A DNA stretch of 59,758 nucleotides, taken from an uncultured Caryophanales bacterium. Lineage in GTDB: Bacteria > Bacillota_I > Bacilli_A > RF39 > UBA660. The position numbers and the translations under genes are program-made. The stretch lies in NCBI GenBank assembly GCA_946628005.1, contig CAMOWA010000005.1, positions 1 through 59,758 of the forward strand, given 5' to 3'. Below are positions 8,578 through 18,103 of this stretch, in pieces (the stretch's first letter is position 1; each line of letters opens with the position of its first letter). The notes below the pieces were generated by a model. That model had not been told where the DNA came from. It made no database searches and saw nothing but the letters and a program-made list of their open reading frames with translations.

Positions 8578-8626
8578 ATAGGAAAAGTATGATATAATAA
8601 AAGAACTAAGGTGGTGAATAAAATAG

Positions 8627-9316
8627 ATGGATTTAATTAGAATAAGAAATGTAGAAAAAAAATATAAAAATGGAGTAACAGCCATCTATGATTTAAACTT
8701 AGCAATAGAGAAAGGCTCATTTGTCTTTGTAATTGGGGGTTCAGGAAGTGGAAAATCAACTTTAATAAAAATGTTATATAGAGAAGAAAAACCTACAAAA
8801 GGACAAGTAATAGTAGGTGGCTTAGATGTTGCTAAATTAAAAGATAAGAAAGTATACAAATTAAGAAGAAAACTAGGAATAGTATTTCAAGATTATCGCT
8901 TGCTTCCAAAACAAACAGTTTTTGAAAATGTAGCTTTTGCTCTAGAATGTATAGGAGAAAAAAGAGATGTTATAAGGACAAAAGTACTGAAGGCATTAGA
9001 AGATGTTGGATTAAAAAATAAAGTTCACGAATATCCAGATAATTTATCAGGAGGAGAACAACAAAGAGTTGCTATAGCAAGGGCAATTGTAAATGATCCA
9101 AAATTATTATTATGTGATGAGCCAACTGGAAATTTAGACCCAGAAAAAAGTATGGAAATAATGAAGGTTTTGGAAAGCATTAATAAAATGAGAGGAACAA
9201 CAATAATTATGGCTACGCATGATAAAGAAATTGTAAATAAGATGAAAAAACAAGTTATAACTTTAAAAGATGGCCATCTTGTAAAATTTAAACAGAAAGG
9301 AACTTATGCCGAATGA
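8627..9316 (+). CDS. ftsE: Cell-division ABC ATPase FtsE
   Basis: 229 residues with all ABC motifs: Walker A GGSGSGKST, signature LSGGEQQRVAIARA, Walker B LLLCDEPTGNLD and the H-loop ATHD. The Q-loop context FQDYRLLP is typical of FtsE. With FtsX it forms a membrane complex at the division site that drives a peptidoglycan hydrolase outside the cell rather than moving a solute. The start follows AAGGTGGTG, and a TATAAT at 8593-8598 is the likely -10. The gene overlaps ftsX by four bases. Confidence 0.95.
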   Translation: MDLIRIRNVEKKYKNGVTAIYDLNLAIEKGSFVFVIGGSGSGKSTLIKMLYREEKPTKGQVIVGGLDVAKLKDKKVYKLRRKLGIVFQDYRLLPKQTVFENVAFALECIGEKRDVIRTKVLKALEDVGLKNKVHEYPDNLSGGEQQRVAIARAIVNDPKLLLCDEPTGNLDPEKSMEIMKVLESINKMRGTTIIMATHDKEIVNKMKKQVITLKDGHLVKFKQKGTYAE

Positions 9317-10212
9317 AGCTATTTAGAATGTTAGGAAGAAGCATCCGCGATGCAGTTAAAAGTGTAATTAGAAATTTCTCTCTTTCATTAGCTTCAATAT
9401 CTTGCATTACAATTACTTTAATTATTGTTGCAGTTGCTATAATAGCATCATTAAATGTTCAAAATTTTACAGAGGCAATTGAAAAAGATATGACAATTGT
9501 TGTTTTTGTAGAAAATGATTCTAATGAAGATGATGTAAAAGAAATAGAAAAAGAAATAAAAAAAATAAGTAATGTTGAAAAATATACATACCAATCAAAA
9601 CAAGATGTAAAAGCAAAAATGCAAGAAGAATCAGAAGTTTTTAATACTGTATTAAATAATTGGGATGAAGAAGAAAGCCCGCTAAAAGATACATTTCAAG
9701 TAAAAGTAAAAAGAATTGAAAGAATAAAGCAAACAGCTGAAAAAATCGAAAAAATAGATAACGTATCTGTAGTAAGATATGGAGAAGGAATGGTAGATAA
9801 AATGGTCTCAGCATTCTCTTCAGTAGAAAAAGTAACCTATGGAATTGTCATAGCATTAATATTAGTAACTATATTTTTAATTGTTAATACAATTAAACTA
9901 ACCATTTCAGCAAGAAGAAGAGAAATAGGAATAATGAGACTAGTAGGAGCAAGTAATATAACAATAAAAATACCATTTATAATTGAAGGAATGATTTTAG
10001 GACTATTTGGTTCAATTGTACCAGTATTAATAGTAACCTATGGATATCTAGCCTTCTATAAACACTTTGATGGTTATTTATATTCAAAATTAATTCAGCT
10101 AATAAAACCAGAACCATTTATTTATCAAGTATCTCTAGTAGTAATTGGAATTGGTATTTTAGTAGGTATGGTAGGTAGTGCAAGAGCCGTAAGAAAGTAT
10201 TTAAAAATATAA
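9313..10212 (+). CDS. ftsX: Cell-division membrane protein FtsX
   Basis: 299 residues. One N-terminal membrane helix (about 20-45) precedes an extracellular loop of roughly 110 residues, then three helices near 170-195, 215-245 and 270-292, as in Gram-positive FtsX. The loop is where the partner hydrolase is contacted. The pair KLTISARRREIGIMRLVGAS just after the second helix is the conserved coupling region to FtsE. Start and stop overlap both neighbours, so the three genes form one operon. Confidence 0.95.
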   Translation: MKLFRMLGRSIRDAVKSVIRNFSLSLASISCITITLIIVAVAIIASLNVQNFTEAIEKDMTIVVFVENDSNEDDVKEIEKEIKKISNVEKYTYQSKQDVKAKMQEESEVFNTVLNNWDEEESPLKDTFQVKVKRIERIKQTAEKIEKIDNVSVVRYGEGMVDKMVSAFSSVEKVTYGIVIALILVTIFLIVNTIKLTISARRREIGIMRLVGASNITIKIPFIIEGMILGLFGSIVPVLIVTYGYLAFYKHFDGYLYSKLIQLIKPEPFIYQVSLVVIGIGILVGMVGSARAVRKYLKI

Positions 10213-11420
10213 TGAAAGAAAAAATATTAATCATATTTTCTATCATATTGGTATTAGTATCTCTAGTAGCACTACCGACAGATACTAGTGCTAAAACAAT
10301 ACAAGAGTTTGAAGCAGAAGTTTCTAAATATACAAAAGAGTTAGAAAATAAAAAAGCAAGTTTAGCAAAAAATGATGCTGAGGTAAAAGAAATAAAAAAT
10401 AAAATAGCTTCTATTGAGTCACAAATTTCATCAGCTGAGGCAGAAATAGAACAATTACAAATAGAAATAGAAGAAAGTCAAGAAGAGATTCAAAGAAAGA
10501 GTGAAGAAAGCAAAAATATTATTTCATATTACCAAATAGCCGATGGAGAAAATTCATATTTAGAATATGCATTTGGAGCTAATGATATAACGGATATGAT
10601 TTATCGTTTATCAATTGTTGAACAACTTACAGAGTATAATGACAAAATTATGAAAGAATTAGAACAATTAATAAAAACAAATCAAGAAAAGCAAAAACAA
10701 TTAGAAGAAAAAGAAAAAGAATTAGAACAATTAAAACAGGACTTAAAAGTAGAACAAGCAAAAATTGAAGCAGATTCTCAAAGTATAAGAGAAAGTATGC
10801 CATCAATTGAGGAACAAATTAAATCTGCAAAAGAAAGTGTTAACTACTATAAAAAACTAGGATGTGGAGCTTCAGAAGATATTCAAAAATGTGAATATAG
10901 AATCTCTCAAGCTTCACAGAGTGCTTCTCTTCCAAGCGTAGGATTCTTTTCAAGACCAATGGAAGATGGTTATATAGTAAGAGGAATGTCTGGAGGCCAT
11001 ATGGGTTACGACTTAAGTAGTAGTAACAAATCTATACCTATTTATCCTATTGCCGCTGGGTCCGTACACGCTATATACACAGATAGTTGTACATCTGGAA
11101 GATGGTGTCAAAACATGGGATTTTCATGTAATGGAAATGCAAAAATTGTAGTAATAAAGCATAACTATAATGGCAAGTACATTTATTCTTCTTATGTTCA
11201 TTTAAGAAGTTACGGAAATATAAGTGTAGGATCAGTTGTTTCAAAAGATACTATAATAGGCTATATGGGAACAAGTGGTTGTTCAACAGGATCCCACCTA
11301 CATTTAGAAATTGCAAACTGTCATTGGAAAAATGGAGGATGCAGTTATGGGGCATATACTGGAAGATTAATTAATCCTGGAAACTTGGTAAAATTTCCAT
11401 CAAGTTGGTCAAATAGATAA
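10212..11420 (+). CDS. Secreted coiled-coil M23 peptidase, likely FtsEX-activated murein hydrolase
   Basis: 402 residues: signal peptide (about 1-27), a long charged coiled coil (about 30-105 and 140-220), then a LytM/M23 metallopeptidase domain (about 245-390). The zinc ligands are visible as HMGYD (HxxxD) and HLHLE (HxH), so unlike EnvC the domain should be catalytic itself. The layout matches the EnvC/PcsB/CwlO role: the coiled coil docks on FtsX and the hydrolase cleaves peptide cross-links during division. Unusually, eight cysteines lie in the exported part, including a cysteine-rich insert (DSC, RWC, FSC). The ATG overlaps the ftsX stop by one base. Confidence 0.87.
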   Translation: MKEKILIIFSIILVLVSLVALPTDTSAKTIQEFEAEVSKYTKELENKKASLAKNDAEVKEIKNKIASIESQISSAEAEIEQLQIEIEESQEEIQRKSEESKNIISYYQIADGENSYLEYAFGANDITDMIYRLSIVEQLTEYNDKIMKELEQLIKTNQEKQKQLEEKEKELEQLKQDLKVEQAKIEADSQSIRESMPSIEEQIKSAKESVNYYKKLGCGASEDIQKCEYRISQASQSASLPSVGFFSRPMEDGYIVRGMSGGHMGYDLSSSNKSIPIYPIAAGSVHAIYTDSCTSGRWCQNMGFSCNGNAKIVVIKHNYNGKYIYSSYVHLRSYGNISVGSVVSKDTIIGYMGTSGCSTGSHLHLEIANCHWKNGGCSYGAYTGRLINPGNLVKFPSSWSNR

Positions 11421-11451
11421 AAGTATTTAGGTAATTCTAAATACTTTTTTT
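11421..11451 (+). terminator. Rho-independent terminator of the ftsEX operon
   Basis: AAGTATTTAG, loop GTAATT, CTAAATACTT, then a T run; a perfect 10-bp stem. Confidence 0.9.
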
Positions 11452-11516
11452 GTAAACCACTAGTGAATTTAAGAATAAAAGAAACATCGATATAATTCAA
11501 ATTGGTGTAGTAGTAT

Positions 11517-12581
11517 ATGGATTCAAATATAATTGGAAAATTTATTTATACTTTAAGAAAAGAAAAAAACTTAAGTCAATATCAACTAGCAGATATGATT
11601 CCTATTAGTAGGCAAGCGGTATCAAAATGGGAAAGAGGAGTAACAATTCCTGACTCTTCAACCTTACTTAGATTAAGCGAAATCTTTGATGTTACAATAA
11701 ACGAACTTTTAAATGGAAAAAGATTACAAGATAATTCCATTAAAAATCTAGAATCAACCACTTTAGAAATAATTGATCAACATAATAATAAAAAAAAGAA
11801 AGATAAAAGGACGATAATAGTCCTAATAACAGTAATCCTTTTTTTAAGCTTTTCATTTTTATTATATTACTTTATAACATCATATAGTTCAATAAAAGTA
11901 TATAAAGTAGGTGGAACGAATAATAAAATAGATCTTTATAATGGACTATTTATTATTACAAGAGAAAAAGCTTACCTTAAGGTGGGGAAAATAAAAAATA
12001 GATCTAAAGAAATCTCTACTGTCAAATTATACTATATTAAAAGAAAACATAAGATATATATATCATATGATTTAGATATAGATGAAATGGTTATTATATA
12101 TAATGGTTATAAAGAAAACGTCAGTATAGATGATATTGATTATATATTAAAAAATTCTTATATAGAAATAGAAACTCAAGATAATAGAAAAGAACAAATT
12201 CATTTATCATATGAGAGAGATTTTATAAATAACAAACTATTTTCATCTTCAAAACATAAATTAAAAGAAAAAAACAATGAGACACTAGATGTAGAAAATA
12301 ATGATATAGATATTACTAATGTAATCTTATATATAAAAGATAATGGAACCTTTGATAATGAAATCTATACACTTACATATCAAAATGAGAATAAAAAAAT
12401 AACATATTTATTCTATGAAAATATGGATTTATTGCGTATAACTAACGCAGAAGAATATATTGATTATCACCTAAATGCTAAAATATATCAATGCAATCTT
12501 GACAATAATAAAACAAATAATGTTAAATGCAAAAAACAATTTATACAGTATTGTAATTGGATTTTAAATAATAGAACCTAA
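11517..12581 (+). CDS. Membrane-anchored XRE-type regulator
   Basis: 354 residues. An XRE helix-turn-helix (about 5-65, with ISRQAVSKWERGVTIPD) is followed by a lysine-rich linker, one membrane segment (about 98-120) and a 230-residue exterior domain I do not recognise. That arrangement suggests a one-component sensor: an external signal read outside and DNA bound inside. The next gene encodes an exported protein and is the obvious candidate for control (inference). The start context GGTGTAGTAGTAT is a weak ribosome site. Confidence 0.75.
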   Translation: MDSNIIGKFIYTLRKEKNLSQYQLADMIPISRQAVSKWERGVTIPDSSTLLRLSEIFDVTINELLNGKRLQDNSIKNLESTTLEIIDQHNNKKKKDKRTIIVLITVILFLSFSFLLYYFITSYSSIKVYKVGGTNNKIDLYNGLFIITREKAYLKVGKIKNRSKEISTVKLYYIKRKHKIYISYDLDIDEMVIIYNGYKENVSIDDIDYILKNSYIEIETQDNRKEQIHLSYERDFINNKLFSSSKHKLKEKNNETLDVENNDIDITNVILYIKDNGTFDNEIYTLTYQNENKKITYLFYENMDLLRITNAEEYIDYHLNAKIYQCNLDNNKTNNVKCKKQFIQYCNWILNNRT

Positions 12582-12638
12582 TAAGTTCTACCCAAAAAAA
12601 AATATTTTTATTAAACTAAAAGTGAAAGGAGGTAAGCC

Positions 12639-13373
12639 ATGAAAAAAATAATTGGAGTTTTAATAATGTTAGTAGCAGTTTTAAGTTTTAGCAAAAATGT
12701 ATATGCAGAAGAATCTATTTATTACACAACAACTAATGGAATAGAACTAACTGAAGAAGAGTATCATTTTTTAACAGAATTCTATTGGGATGGATATCCA
12801 GATATGATGACAGAAGCACAATATGAAGAGTTTAAAAATTCTGATTTACTAGATAGAAAACTACAAGTAAAAAGAATAGAAGACCATGGAGAAAATTCAA
12901 TTCAATCAACAAGTCATGGAACAGGAGCTAAAGTATTAAAAATAGCAGCTGCATGTTCTTCAAGTAATTGCATGATTACACTAAATCTTGATTGGTTAGT
13001 TGTACCAGCAATAAAAAGCTACGATGTTATTGGCGCTTATTTAAGTGGAGTTTCTTTAATTAGCCATAATGGGACTTATGTAGTTTCAACAACTAGTTCA
13101 AATTATTATAACAATTTGAAAACTGCTTATAATGGAATAGGAAATTCTGTAAAACTCCCATCATCTGGTTCAAATTTTATAGTTAATATGTCATTTACCA
13201 CGACCAAAGGTGGAACAATTTACGGAAGCTATCAACATGCCATGTCAAATACTACTCTACCGGTTAGTAAATACTACAACTTCTCATTAGCTGGATATGG
13301 AAATGTTTTCTCATTCTATGGAAGTGCAGTAGGAATCTACGATGGAATGGGCGGAGTTGACATAACAATATAG
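12639..13373 (+). CDS. Exported protein of unknown function
   Basis: 244 residues with a clean signal peptide (cleavage probably after VYA, near residue 23) and a very strong AAAGGAGGT ribosome site. The mature part has an acidic N-terminal helix region, then a serine/glycine/aromatic-rich beta-type domain with one cysteine pair (CSSSNC) that could form a disulfide. No sorting motif or lipobox was seen. I do not recognise a family. It lies directly after the membrane-anchored XRE regulator and before a strong terminator. Confidence 0.65.
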   Translation: MKKIIGVLIMLVAVLSFSKNVYAEESIYYTTTNGIELTEEEYHFLTEFYWDGYPDMMTEAQYEEFKNSDLLDRKLQVKRIEDHGENSIQSTSHGTGAKVLKIAAACSSSNCMITLNLDWLVVPAIKSYDVIGAYLSGVSLISHNGTYVVSTTSSNYYNNLKTAYNGIGNSVKLPSSGSNFIVNMSFTTTKGGTIYGSYQHAMSNTTLPVSKYYNFSLAGYGNVFSFYGSAVGIYDGMGGVDITI

Positions 13374-13400
13374 TAAAAAAAGGCTTATATATTCTAATAA

Positions 13401-13430
13401 AAACACAATAGATTTCTATTGTGTTTTTTT
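13401..13430 (+). terminator. Rho-independent terminator
   Basis: AACACAATAGA and TCTATTGTGTT form an 11-bp inverted repeat followed by TTTTT. Confidence 0.9.
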
Positions 13431-13463
13431 GTGGTTATGATAAAATTTAGTTGAGGGATAATT

Positions 13464-14042
13464 ATGAAAGTTTTATTATCTATAGACGATAGTAATTTTT
13501 ATAAAAAAATAAAAAAAATTAAAGATAAAGAAGATACTATAATATTAAAAAAGAATGACAAAATTGTAGATTTAGATAATATCGATTCTTTTAATGATAT
13601 AGAAAGTAAGTGGAAACTATATAGTGTAACAGCAGCAAATATAAAAAATATTGAAAAAAGATATAATTATATTTATGACATAGTATGTGATTATTTAGAT
13701 AACGAGTTTCAAGAAAAAAATATTTGTCAATTTAGAAATAATAAATGTATAGGTGTAACGGATGGATATCATTGTAAAGAATCAGTAAATGGTTGCTGTT
13801 ATGGAAGAAGACGAGGACTATGTAAGAATTTTATAAATGGTAACTGTAGTATTAAATCTATATCATGTAAATTATTTACTTGTAGATATTTAAAAAAAAG
13901 CAAGATTAAGTATAATTCAGAAAATATTCCTTTATTAAAAAATTTCTTTAATAAAAAACAAAAAACAATAATAGAAGATTCCATATTTATAGATAAGGAA
14001 GAAATAATAAAAATGTTATTAAATAAAAAAGAAAGTATGTAA
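13464..14042 (+). CDS. Cysteine-rich protein, possible Fe-S or zinc site
   Basis: 192 residues, start preceded by TTGAGGGATA. The middle (about 95-148) carries a dense cysteine block: single cysteines in ICQ, KCI, HCK, then GCC, LCK, NCS, SCK and FTC, with conserved-looking SVNGCCYGRRRGLC and SCKLFTC segments. Ten or so cysteines in 55 residues of a cytoplasmic protein suggest an iron-sulfur or multi-zinc site. Flanks are lysine-rich and unremarkable. I do not recognise a named family and infer no activity. Confidence 0.65.
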   Translation: MKVLLSIDDSNFYKKIKKIKDKEDTIILKKNDKIVDLDNIDSFNDIESKWKLYSVTAANIKNIEKRYNYIYDIVCDYLDNEFQEKNICQFRNNKCIGVTDGYHCKESVNGCCYGRRRGLCKNFINGNCSIKSISCKLFTCRYLKKSKIKYNSENIPLLKNFFNKKQKTIIEDSIFIDKEEIIKMLLNKKESM

Positions 14043-14181
14043 AAGATATGAATGAACATAAAAGTAGTAATGAATTTATTTCAAAATTAGAAACAAAAAA
14101 TTTCAAAATAGGAAGTTTTGATGTGTATTTAGATAATTCAAAAGCTTAATAAGAAACTAATAATCCTAATAACAGTGATGA

Positions 14182-14390
14182 ACTATTGAAAAAAATATCA
14201 AAAACACTGAAATAGGAATAGGAATAAAGCCAGAATTACAAAATTATGGACTAGGTACATCCCTATTAACAGACCTTTCAGAAGTAAAGGATACATGAGT
14301 ATAATTGGTTCTGTATTTGATTTTAATACTCCATCTAAAAGAATATTTGAAAAAGTTGCTAAATTCAGTGAAAAAAGAATTCATAAATAA
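14182..14390 (+). pseudogene. Broken GNAT acetyltransferase
   Basis: Two frames carry consecutive pieces of one acetyltransferase. The first (14182-14299) reads EIGIGIKPELQNYGLGTSLL, a textbook GNAT motif A, then stops. The second, from about 14283, reads SVFDFNTPSKRIFEKVAKF, matching the motif B end (FNxPSxxxxEKxGF) of such enzymes. No N-terminal half is left. A 33-codon open frame at 14048-14149 without a ribosome site may be older debris. The enzyme is not made from this locus. Confidence 0.6.
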
Positions 14391-14392
14391 AA

Positions 14393-14415
14393 ACTTGGAA
14401 ATACCAAGTCTTTTT
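14393..14415 (+). terminator. Rho-independent terminator
   Basis: ACTTGG, loop AAATA, CCAAGT, then C and five T. It follows the acetyltransferase remnant. Confidence 0.75.
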
Positions 14416-14542
14416 ATTATATTGAAGTTATAATTCACATCTAAATAAATAATTAATTACAATATCTTGTATATTTATAAATATAATGTTAAGCTAAATA
14501 AGAAATTTATAATAGAAATATACAATCAAAAAAAGAGGTAAT

Positions 14543-15136
14543 ATGATGAACAAAAATTATTTTTATTCAAGGGAAGATGATTTTATAAGTAATGTTTTTG
14601 TTGAAACAAAGGACTTTACAGATTATATAAATATTTTAAAGTATTATATACAATATTTTGAAGAAAGAATAAAATATCAAAGATATATGTCAAAAGAAGA
14701 AATATTTAACGATGATGATTCTTATTGTCTCTTTACAGATGTTGAAGATTTTTACAATAGAATGATGAATAAATTAACTATATTTGATAATCATCAAGAA
14801 TATATTATACATGAAGATGAAGAATCTGTTGCATTATCGTATGTTGGTGATAATGATAATTATGAATTACAAGAAAAAAGATGGATGATAATGTTAGATA
14901 ATTGTAAAATAGTATATTTTATTATTCCTGATTATGAATTTGACGAAGACGATGAGTATAATGTATATTATGATATAACAATTTATGAAATGGTAGAAAA
15001 AAAATATATCATAAAAAAAATGAAATTAGAAGAGCTTGAAGACTTAGGGTTGCCAGAATTAAATTTAGTATTTGATAATCCTAAAACATGGATAAACAAC
15101 GAAATACTAAATAGAGCATATCAACTAAAACGTTAA
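14543..15136 (+). CDS. Acidic protein of unknown function
   Basis: 197 residues, rich in Asp, Glu and Tyr, with no signal peptide, membrane segment or motif I can name. The ribosome site AAAGAGGT precedes two ATG codons (14543 and 14546). The base composition matches its neighbours. It stands alone between a terminator and uvrB. Secreted-effector immunity proteins often look like this, but nothing nearby supports that reading. Confidence 0.55.
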   Translation: MMNKNYFYSREDDFISNVFVETKDFTDYINILKYYIQYFEERIKYQRYMSKEEIFNDDDSYCLFTDVEDFYNRMMNKLTIFDNHQEYIIHEDEESVALSYVGDNDNYELQEKRWMIMLDNCKIVYFIIPDYEFDEDDEYNVYYDITIYEMVEKKYIIKKMKLEELEDLGLPELNLVFDNPKTWINNEILNRAYQLKR

Positions 15137-15231
15137 ATCCTATGTAATAAAAAATTGATATAATAGAAAATTAATAAGATAAAATATATAAAACTTATAA
15201 TTATTTTAAATGAAAGAAAAGGAGTCGTATT

Positions 15232-17181
15232 ATGTTTGAATTAATATCAAAATTTCAACCTTCTGGTGATCAACCAAGTGCTATTAAAGAATTAGTAAAA
15301 GGATTAAAAGAAGGAAAAAAAGAACAAGTACTTTTAGGAGCTACTGGAACCGGAAAAACCTTTACGATAGCGAATGTTATAAAAGAAACAAATAAACCAA
15401 CTTTGGTATTAGCACATAATAAAACTTTAGCTGGACAATTGTATAGTGAATTAAAAGAACTATTTCCAAACAATAGAGTAGAATATTTTGTTTCTTATTA
15501 CGATTACTATCAACCAGAAGCCTATGTTCCATCAACGGACACATACATTGAAAAAGATTCCTCTATAAATGATGAAATTGATGAATTACGTCATGCTGCA
15601 ACATCAGCATTAATTTCTAGAAGAGACGTTATAGTAGTAGCTAGTGTATCATGTATTTACGGTATTGGAGAGGTGGAAGAGTATAAAAACAAGATGTTAA
15701 CTCTAACAGTTGGAGAAACAATACCAAGAAACAAAGTACTAACAACATTAATCGAAATGTTATATGAGAGAAATGATATTGATTTTAAAAGAGGGACATT
15801 TCGAGTTAGAGGAGATGTACTAGAAATAATCCCTGCTGGGCAAAGAAATACAGGATATAGAGTAGAATTTTTTGATGATGAAATAGACAGGATTGCAGAA
15901 ATTGATGTATTAACAGGGGTGGTTGTAGGAAATGTAAAAAATGTTAGTATATTTCCAGCAAGTCACTTCGTAGTAAGTGATGATAAATTAAAACTAGCAA
16001 TAGAGCGAATAAAAAAAGAATTAAAAGAAAGACTAGAAGAGTTAAAAAAAGATAATAAACTTTTAGCAGCAGAAAGATTAGAACAAAGAACAAATTACGA
16101 TATAGAAATGCTTGAAGAAACAGGTTTTTGCTCAGGAATTGAAAACTATTCTGCACCCATGGCGGGAAGAAAAAAAGGAGAAACACCAACTACTCTTATG
16201 GACTTTTTTCCAAAAGACTATTTATTAGTTGTCGATGAATCACATGTAACACTTCCTCAAGTAAGAGGAATGTTTAATGGAGATAGGGCAAGAAAAATGA
16301 ATTTGGTTGAATATGGTTTTAGATTACCAAGTGCTCTTGATAATAGACCATTAAAATATGACGAATTTGAAAATAAAATAAATCAAGTAATCTACGTTTC
16401 AGCAACTCCGGGAGATTTAGAATTAGAACATACAAACGGAAAGTACATAGAACAAATTATAAGGCCAACAGGACTGTTAGATCCAACTATAGAAGTTAGA
16501 AAAACAGAGGGACAAATAGATGACTTAGTAGGAGAAATTAATGAAAGAATTGAAAAAAATGAAAGAACATTAGTTACAACTCTTACTATAAGAATGGCAG
16601 AAGAACTTACAAATTACTTAAAAGAACTAGATATAAAAGTAGCATATTTACATAGTGAAGTAAAAACACTAGAAAGAATGAAAATAATTCATGATGTAAG
16701 GACAGGAAAATATGATGTATTAGTTGGAATTAATTTATTAAGAGAAGGATTAGATATTCCTGAAGTAAGTTTGATTGCGATACTAGATGCCGATAAAGAG
16801 GGATTTTTAAGGAGCAATAGAAGCTTAATCCAAACAATTGGAAGATGTGCAAGAAATGCCAATGGACATGTTATTATGTATGGAGACAAAGTAACAGATT
16901 CAATGAAGAATGCAATCGACGAAACAGCAAGAAGAAGAGGAATACAAGAAAAATATAATCAAGAACATGGAATAACACCAAAAACAATTATTAAAGAGAT
17001 ACGCGAAGTAATTTCCAATACAGCAGAAGAAAAAGAGTCCAAAACTACAAAAGTATCTAAAAAAGAATTAGAAAAGAATATATCACTAATAGAACAAGAA
17101 ATGAGAGAAGCAGCAAAGAATCTAGATTTTGAAAGAGCAATGGAATTAAGAGATATATTATTTGAATTAAAGTCACAATAA
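15232..17181 (+). CDS. uvrB: Excinuclease ABC subunit B
   Basis: 649 residues. Nucleotide excision repair helicase-like subunit that takes over damaged DNA from UvrA and recruits UvrC. Walker A GATGTGKT near residues 36-44, the beta-hairpin region [12 protein letters not shown], the DESH box ([11 protein letters not shown]), the helicase motif QTIGRCARN and a C-terminal UVR domain ([22 protein letters not shown]) are all present. Length is normal. The start follows AAAAGGAGTCG. uvrA lies 0.9 kb downstream, with one unrelated zinc-ribbon gene between. Confidence 0.97.
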   Translation: MFELISKFQPSGDQPSAIKELVKGLKEGKKEQVLLGATGTGKTFTIANVIKETNKPTLVLAHNKTLAGQLYSELKELFPNNRVEYFVSYYDYYQPEAYVPSTDTYIEKDSSINDEIDELRHAATSALISRRDVIVVASVSCIYGIGEVEEYKNKMLTLTVGETIPRNKVLTTLIEMLYERNDIDFKRGTFRVRGDVLEIIPAGQRNTGYRVEFFDDEIDRIAEIDVLTGVVVGNVKNVSIFPASHFVVSDDKLKLAIERIKKELKERLEELKKDNKLLAAERLEQRTNYDIEMLEETGFCSGIENYSAPMAGRKKGETPTTLMDFFPKDYLLVVDESHVTLPQVRGMFNGDRARKMNLVEYGFRLPSALDNRPLKYDEFENKINQVIYVSATPGDLELEHTNGKYIEQIIRPTGLLDPTIEVRKTEGQIDDLVGEINERIEKNERTLVTTLTIRMAEELTNYLKELDIKVAYLHSEVKTLERMKIIHDVRTGKYDVLVGINLLREGLDIPEVSLIAILDADKEGFLRSNRSLIQTIGRCARNANGHVIMYGDKVTDSMKNAIDETARRRGIQEKYNQEHGITPKTIIKEIREVISNTAEEKESKTTKVSKKELEKNISLIEQEMREAAKNLDFERAMELRDILFELKSQ

Positions 17182-17285
17182 TATATATAATAAGATGTAA
17201 ATTGATGTCAATCAAAAAGAACGCTATCTTCAAAATAATTAAAAAATGTCCTATCATGGTATAATACAATAAAGTAGGTGGTATA

Positions 17286-17876
17286 GTGTATTGTACAGAA
17301 TGTGGAACAAAAAATGACGAAAGTTCTCAATTTTGCATTAATTGTGGAAAAAAGCTACAAAAGGAATTAATAAATAACAGAATGAGACAAGAAAATATAA
17401 ACATAAACAAAAAGAAAAGTAACAAAGCTTTATTTATTATTCTTGGAATAATAGGTGGAATGGTACTATTAGGAATCATAATATTTGTAGCTTTATTAGT
17501 GATTGGAATAAATTACATAAAAGAAGACTGGCTAACTGGAACATATAGTTGTGGTCCAATCCAAAATATAACAGAGACAAATACTACAATGAATTTTATT
17601 GTAAAAGAAGATAAAACTTTTATTATGTCCTATGGAAGAGATATAGTATCTGGAAAATATGAAATTACAAACGTAGATTACGATGGAGATAAAAACTCAA
17701 AAAAATATGAGTTAGAATTAACTACAAATAATCGTTATTTAAATGGACATTTATATACTGATTATTATTCAACTAATTATGAATTAGTGATAGATGAAAA
17801 TGATGAAGCAGTTTTAATGAATACAAAATCAATGCAAATATATTATTGCAAAAAAAATATGAAATATAACGAATAA
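17286..17876 (+). CDS. Zinc-ribbon membrane protein (GTG start)
   Basis: 196 residues with an N-terminal zinc ribbon (Cys3-x2-Cys6, Cys17-x2-Cys20), one membrane helix (about 48-75) and an exported domain of about 115 residues with a GTYSCGP start and a tyrosine-rich end. GTG is chosen because AGGTGG lies at the right spacing and the first CxxC begins at once. Same design as the genes at 3710 and 26174. Function unknown. Confidence 0.68.
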   Translation: MYCTECGTKNDESSQFCINCGKKLQKELINNRMRQENININKKKSNKALFIILGIIGGMVLLGIIIFVALLVIGINYIKEDWLTGTYSCGPIQNITETNTTMNFIVKEDKTFIMSYGRDIVSGKYEITNVDYDGDKNSKKYELELTTNNRYLNGHLYTDYYSTNYELVIDENDEAVLMNTKSMQIYYCKKNMKYNE

Positions 17877-17967
17877 ATAAAAGATAATGTAATTACTATT
17901 TAGTTATAGGAATATCCATTGCAAAAAATTATAAAAATGATGAAGAAAGCCAAAAAACACTTTAAAA

Positions 17968-17998
17968 AAAAGTCTAGAAGATATTTCTAGATTTTTTT
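17968..17998 (+). terminator. Rho-independent terminator
   Basis: TCTAGAA (17973-17979), loop GATAT, TTCTAGA (17985-17991), then seven T. The rest of 17877-18103 shows only a TATAAT at 18075-18080, the likely -10 for uvrA. Confidence 0.85.
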
Positions 17999-18103
17999 AG
18001 TCATTTTTTATAAGAATAAAATTTTAAAAAAAAGTTCACACTAAAAAGATAGAGAAAAAAGAATAATTATATGATATAATATGAAACAAGCGAGGTTAAA
18101 AGA

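Noticed and set aside
15944-16189. Minus-strand hydrophobic frame inside uvrB, looking like a small membrane protein
   Set aside because: Reverse complement of lysine/glutamate-rich codons gives Leu/Phe runs throughout this genome; it has no start signal.
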